Origin: Porticoccaceae bacterium
GTDB lineage: Bacteria > Pseudomonadota > Gammaproteobacteria > Pseudomonadales > Porticoccaceae
NCBI GenBank assembly: GCA_029252555.1
Contig: JAQXBF010000025.1
Location: 1 to 64,000 of the forward strand
Reading direction: 5' to 3'
Length of the DNA: 64,000 bases
The notes under the pieces are model-generated. The model was not told the origin of the DNA and did no database searches. It saw only the letters and a list, made by a program, of their open reading frames with translations. Positions 60,132 to 64,000 of this stretch are shown one piece after another. A program made the translations under genes and the position numbers. How positions within the stretch are numbered: the first letter of the stretch is position 1; each line of letters starts with the position of its first letter.

Positions 60132-61253
60132 CTAATCAAGGATTAAGCTAGCAAGATGCAGCCGGTGATGCTGAGCATCGCCATATTGATGCTGAACCCA
60201 CAGGGAGCGGCGGAGATATAGCTGAGCATCGCATTCGTACGTAAAGCCCATGCCGCCATGAAACTGAATACCCCGATCACCAGCAAATAACAGTGCATCA
60301 GTAGCCTGTGCCTTGGCCATGCGGCACGCAATTTCTGCATCCTGATCCAATGGTTCATCACCCAATATGGTGGCAGCGTGATAGATAAGGCTTCGCGCTG
60401 AGTCCATGCCGATCAGAATATCCACGGTAGGGTGCTTAAGAGACTGATAGGAGCCGATAAGACGGCCAAACTGTATTCTGCTAGTGATATAAGCGACCAC
60501 AACATCCAGAGCAGCAGCGCAGCTACCTGTGGCTTCTGCTGCCGTCAACAGAGCGCCAAGGAGCTTGATATCACGCAGGGCAGTTTCACCTTTCGGCAAG
60601 ATCGCATCTGCACTTATTTTTATCTGGTTGAAATCAACGTTAAAGGCGCGCTTGGTGTCATCAATAAGCACTTTGCGGCTGAGGGCATCTTTGGGTAGCT
60701 GAGAGGCCTCAACTAACACCAACACCTGGGCGCCATTATGGGTAGCAGAGACGATAAAGAAGTCTGCCACTGCAGCGTCATTGACCAATAACTTGCTACC
60801 ACGCAGCTTTAGGCTTTCCGTTAAAACGCAGCTAGTTGAGCCAGCGCCCCAGTCTTCATTATCCAGAAGGGCCATGGTGCCAATACTGCCTTCTGCTAGC
60901 AGGGGCAGCCATTTGGCTTTCTGCGCCTCGGAGCCGCCTCGCAGCAGTGCTTGAGATGCGATAGTGGTTGAAATATAGGGCGTACTCAGCAGGTGGCGAC
61001 CCATGCTTTCGACCAGTGGAATAGTCGAGCCTATTCCCAATTCAGAGCCTCCGTACTGTTCGGGAATCGCTATGCCGGTCCAGCCCAGAGCGACCATTTC
61101 AGCCCAGATATCGGTGCTGTATCCATTGTCCGACGCAAGCAAGCTGCGCACAGCTGCAATATCTGACCTGTCTCGGCAGAAGCTTTTGGCGCTCTCCAGA
61201 ATCATTGCTTGCTCGTCGCTAAAGGCGAGAGCCATATTTGTTTTTCGTGTCAT
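60132..61253 (-). CDS. Acyl-CoA dehydrogenase, beta-type subunit
   Basis: 373 residues from ATG 61253. The track's start at 61340 lies inside the upstream gene; at 61253 GAGG is 9 nt upstream and the protein starts MTRKTNMALAFSDEQAM. Landmarks are EQYGGSELGIGS, IQFGRLIGSYQSLKHPTVD and QFHGGMGFTYECDAQLYLRR. It lacks the canonical catalytic glutamate, like the beta chains of heteromeric dehydrogenases. It lies 16 nt after its alpha-like partner. Confidence 0.87.
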   Translation of the reverse strand: MTRKTNMALAFSDEQAMILESAKSFCRDRSDIAAVRSLLASDNGYSTDIWAEMVALGWTGIAIPEQYGGSELGIGSTIPLVESMGRHLLSTPYISTTIASQALLRGGSEAQKAKWLPLLAEGSIGTMALLDNEDWGAGSTSCVLTESLKLRGSKLLVNDAAVADFFIVSATHNGAQVLVLVEASQLPKDALSRKVLIDDTKRAFNVDFNQIKISADAILPKGETALRDIKLLGALLTAAEATGSCAAALDVVVAYITSRIQFGRLIGSYQSLKHPTVDILIGMDSARSLIYHAATILGDEPLDQDAEIACRMAKAQATDALLFAGDRGIQFHGGMGFTYECDAQLYLRRSLWVQHQYGDAQHHRLHLASLILD

Positions 61254-61269
61254 TACGAGAGTCCTCGCC

Positions 61270-62466
61270 CTAATCTTTTGGTAGGCCGAGCACATGCTCG
61301 CCAACAATATTAGCCTGAACCTGACTGGTACCTCCGCCAATGGTAGTAGAGAAATTATTCATGTAGGCCCGCTGCCAGAAGCCACCGTCTATCGCGTCCT
61401 CATCACCCACATAAAGCGAGCCCTGGGCACCCTGTAGCGTCAGTGCATACTGGCGCATACGACGGAAAAACTCGGTGCTTCGGAGTTTGCCAGAAAGGGC
61501 TAAAGAGTTGGGGTAGTCTGCACAGAGAGCAGGGATAGCAATTCTTTGATTAGCGAGATAGAGCGCTTTCTCTTCAATAAAGAATTTAACCAAATTCTCT
61601 CGAGTCACGGGATCTTTTAGCAGTGGTTGGCCTTCACGCTGAATGTCCTGAGTCATTTTGAGCAGATCATTCATCACAATTGATAAAATGGAAATACCAC
61701 CTGCAGCACCAGCTTCTGCACCTCGTTCATACTGCAGGGTCTGCATGGCGATACGCCAGCCCTGACCCTCTTCACCCATAATACAATCTGCGGGAATACG
61801 CGCATCGGTGAAGAAAGTTTCGGTGAAGCCATATTCACCGGTCAGCTTTTGGATCGGCTGGGTACTAATGCCTGCGGCGCCCATAGGTGCGAGAAAGAAT
61901 GACAGGCCGTTATATTTGCGCTCTGTCTGAGCCTCGGTACGGGCCAGCAAGATCATATATTTGGCATAGTTGCCCATGGTGGTCCATATTTTGCTGCCAT
62001 TGATCACATAGTCAGAGCCATCGCGCTTGGCTCTGGTCTGGATACTGCCCAGGTCCGAACCATGGTTTGGCTCAGAGAACCCCTGACACCAAATATCTTC
62101 AGCATTAAGAATGCCTTTTAGATATTTCTCTCTCTCGTAATCTGTCCCTTTATCGAGAATCAGGGGGCCAGCCCAGCCGAGGCCGATCACATTAAAGCAG
62201 ATAGGCACCCGAGCCAGTTTCATTTCTGCATCGACTAGGTTCTGATGAGCAGGTGATAGGCCACGACCGCCGTACTTTTCTGGCCATGCCATGCCTAAAT
62301 AGCCTGCGGACCAGACCTTGTGTTGCCATTCACGTAGAAAGTCCAACACCCGCTCGGAGCCCACTTCCATAAATGTTTGCGGTAGTAAGAAGCCGGGGTC
62401 TGCTGGTTTATTATGTTTTATCCAGTCGGTGACTTCTGCACGTAATTCTTGTAGCTCATTGCTCAT
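61270..62466 (-). CDS. Acyl-CoA dehydrogenase, alpha-type subunit
   Basis: 398 residues, AWPEKYGGRGLSP then CQGFSEPNHGSDLGSIQTRA, ending STTIGGGTSQVQANIVGEHVLGL. The C-terminal IGGGT replaces the YEGT found in homomeric enzymes. With the 60.1-kb gene it repeats the paired architecture of 53.1–55.5 kb, possibly for a different chain or ring. GAGGGGA precedes the ATG. It diverges from the POT transporter. Confidence 0.88.
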   Translation of the reverse strand: MSNELQELRAEVTDWIKHNKPADPGFLLPQTFMEVGSERVLDFLREWQHKVWSAGYLGMAWPEKYGGRGLSPAHQNLVDAEMKLARVPICFNVIGLGWAGPLILDKGTDYEREKYLKGILNAEDIWCQGFSEPNHGSDLGSIQTRAKRDGSDYVINGSKIWTTMGNYAKYMILLARTEAQTERKYNGLSFFLAPMGAAGISTQPIQKLTGEYGFTETFFTDARIPADCIMGEEGQGWRIAMQTLQYERGAEAGAAGGISILSIVMNDLLKMTQDIQREGQPLLKDPVTRENLVKFFIEEKALYLANQRIAIPALCADYPNSLALSGKLRSTEFFRRMRQYALTLQGAQGSLYVGDEDAIDGGFWQRAYMNNFSTTIGGGTSQVQANIVGEHVLGLPKD

Positions 62467-62537
62467 GAATTATAATCCCCTCAGTTCGATACGGTTTTTT
62501 TTCCTACTCTAACCACGCCCCTGGATAGCGTCTCTTG

Positions 62538-62572
62538 AATTGGTGCCATTCGATAGAGATTTGGCGCCAATT
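62538..62572. promoter_or_regulatory. Inverted repeat in the divergent region before the POT gene
   Basis: AATTGGTGCC and GGCGCCAATT around 15 nt (one G-U type mismatch). It lies in the 412-nt gap between the dehydrogenase pair and the POT gene. Nothing else in the gap stands out; the 61-residue track ORF there has no family character. Confidence 0.4.
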
Positions 62573-62878
62573 AAGCTAACGCAGTGGCCAACTAAAATAA
62601 TTGCGCTAAAACAACGAGGTGATATCTTTTTTCAGGGCTTTCAGTCAAGGTTATTTGTCATTATTGATGGAGAATATAATACGCCAAGTCTCTCAGCGAT
62701 GCGCTGTAAAAATGCCGGTTTTTAAATATAGGGGCCCTGAGCAGATTTCCCTTCCTGAAACCTATGTTCGGCTTACCAGTACCTTTACTCTGTGCTAATG
62801 TTGCTGCCATAGTCGCAACTGCACCCATTGCTGGGGCGATAATAAAAATTAAAGCAAATTAATTGAAGGAAAGTCTCT

Positions 62879-64000
62879 ATGGCTGAGTCAGCAGAAAAGA
62901 CCATTCTGGGTCATCCCCGCGGTCTTGTTATTTTATTCTTAACGGAAATGTGGGAACGTTTTTCTTACTATGGAATGCGCGCACTGCTTATTATCTATCT
63001 GACCCAGCATTTTTTGATGTCTGATGAAAGCTCTAGTGTGCTCTATGGGGCCTATGGTGCGCTGGTCTATGTGATGACTATCATAGGCGGGTCCCTCGCA
63101 GACCGTTATCTGGGTGCCCGCAAGGCTGTGACCTTCGGCGCGATACTCCTGACCTTTGGTCACTTTGGAATGGCCTTTGAGGGGGAGGGTTCCAGACAGC
63201 TGGTAACCCATGGTGATAATCAGTATGAAATCGTGCTTGACGGCCGCGGAGGGGATGCGCGGCAACAGATTCTGACAGACTTGGGTGTGTCATATATCAA
63301 TTTTACCGAGACAAGCATGAATATTGCCGAGCCTGAATCTGTCGGTCTTGCGCCCAGCATTGATCTGTCTGAATTCACCATGAGTGTGGAGACCGAAGAG
63401 AAATACCTTAATATCCTATATTTATCCTTGGCACTCATTATTGCTGGTGTCGGTTTTCTGAAGGCCAACATATCAACCATTGTGGGCTCGCTGTACGGCT
63501 TTGGTGATAGCCGCCGAGACTCCGGTTTTACCATTTTCTATATGGGCATCAATATGGGCGCTTTCTTGGCGTCTCTGTCCTGTGGCTACCTAGGCATTGT
63601 CCACGGCTGGAAATACGGCTTTGGTCTGGCTGGCGCAGGTATGCTTTTGGGACTGATTATCTTTCTTTCTTGCCAGAGCTGGTTAGACGGAAAGGCCGAG
63701 CCGCCCAGCCCAGAGAAGCTTAAAGAAAAAGTCTTTATAGGTATTAATGTGGAATGGCTCTGTTATTCGGTTGGTCTGGGTATCATTGCTGTGTCTATGT
63801 TGCTGGTAATGAACGCAGATTTAGTAGGAGGAATATTGGGGCCTGTAGGTATTCTGATGTTTATCTGGTTAGTGAGCCATGCCTTTACCCAGCTCCAGGG
63901 CGATGAGCGTTCCCGTATGCTGGCCGCTGTCTATTTTGTTCTGGCTCAGATACCTTTTTGGGCACTCTTTGAGCAGGCGGGTTCATCGCTGAATCTGTTT
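62879..64000 (+). CDS. POT-family proton-dependent peptide transporter (cut by window edge)
   Basis: The frame is absent from the track because it runs off the right edge; I translated it by hand. It starts ATG 62879 (MAESAEKTILGHPRG). EMWERFSYYG is the POT ExxERFxYYG motif for proton coupling. GGSLADRYLGARK, GVGFLKANIST and PFWALFEQAGSSLNLF are also typical. About 74 residues (102–175) between TM3 and TM4 replace the usual short loop. At least 374 residues are present. It imports di- and tripeptides with protons. Confidence 0.92.
   Translation, partial: MAESAEKTILGHPRGLVILFLTEMWERFSYYGMRALLIIYLTQHFLMSDESSSVLYGAYGALVYVMTIIGGSLADRYLGARKAVTFGAILLTFGHFGMAFEGEGSRQLVTHGDNQYEIVLDGRGGDARQQILTDLGVSYINFTETSMNIAEPESVGLAPSIDLSEFTMSVETEEKYLNILYLSLALIIAGVGFLKANISTIVGSLYGFGDSRRDSGFTIFYMGINMGAFLASLSCGYLGIVHGWKYGFGLAGAGMLLGLIIFLSCQSWLDGKAEPPSPEKLKEKVFIGINVEWLCYSVGLGIIAVSMLLVMNADLVGGILGPVGILMFIWLVSHAFTQLQGDERSRMLAAVYFVLAQIPFWALFEQAGSSLNLF

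Noticed and set aside
62540-62725. 61-residue ORF before the POT gene
   Set aside because: No domain, no RBS, and it overlaps the inverted repeat of a divergent promoter region.

Overview
The window looks like chromosome from a marine-type gammaproteobacterium of moderate GC content. The order metH–nfuA, the block gltA / sdhCDAB–sucAB–lpd–sucCD, an SOS mutasome (imuA, imuB, dnaE2) and many acyl-CoA enzymes resemble Pseudomonas and oligotrophic marine relatives (Cellvibrionales-like). That placement rests on gene content only. I saw no rRNA, tRNA or CRISPR array.

1–9.8 kb: 5' part of metH (minus strand, cut by the window edge), nfuA, acnB (minus strand, probable GTG start), an operon of a TrmK-like methyltransferase, a GST and miaE, then a DUF885 lipoprotein.

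9.9–22.7 kb: the TCA-cycle block. gltA and sdhCDAB diverge from a region with two good sigma-70-like promoters. sucAB–lpd–sucCD follows and closes with a strong terminator.

22.7–27.1 kb: a worn accessory zone. It holds dispersed palindromic repeats, an RHH antitoxin followed by a truncated ParE-like toxin, a BVMO-type monooxygenase with its SDR, a GIY-YIG gene split by one in-frame TAA, and a small DUF1059-like protein.

27.1–38.3 kb: the translesion mutasome is split. dnaE2 and imuA-imuB each have their own LexA box. Between them lie a glucosylglycerate cassette (phosphatase, synthase, GH13_18 phosphorylase, with a 24-codon leader ORF overlapping the first gene) and an acyl-CoA synthetase.

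38.3–57.1 kb: an acyl-CoA and terpenoid-type catabolic region with an AraC-type regulator, several acyl-CoA dehydrogenases, an SCP2 protein, an MFS transporter, an atuA/atuC/atuE/atuF-like geranyl-CoA-carboxylase cluster, a GST, fadH, a heteromeric dehydrogenase pair and an HSL-family hydrolase. Embedded at 40.7–41.5 kb is a two-gene module (HicA-like small protein plus HTH protein, 4-nt overlap) behind a perfect 18-bp-arm palindrome that contains its -35 box. Next to it is a 174-bp imperfect inverted repeat. A decayed HigB/HigA-type toxin–antitoxin pair lies at 56.6–57.1 kb.

57.2–64 kb: a DUF1295 membrane protein, a type-B carboxylesterase, a second heteromeric acyl-CoA dehydrogenase pair, and the start of a POT peptide transporter cut by the right edge.

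The best candidates for something undescribed are the palindrome-controlled two-gene module at 40.7–41.5 kb and the LexA-flanked insertion of an osmolyte cassette into the mutasome locus.
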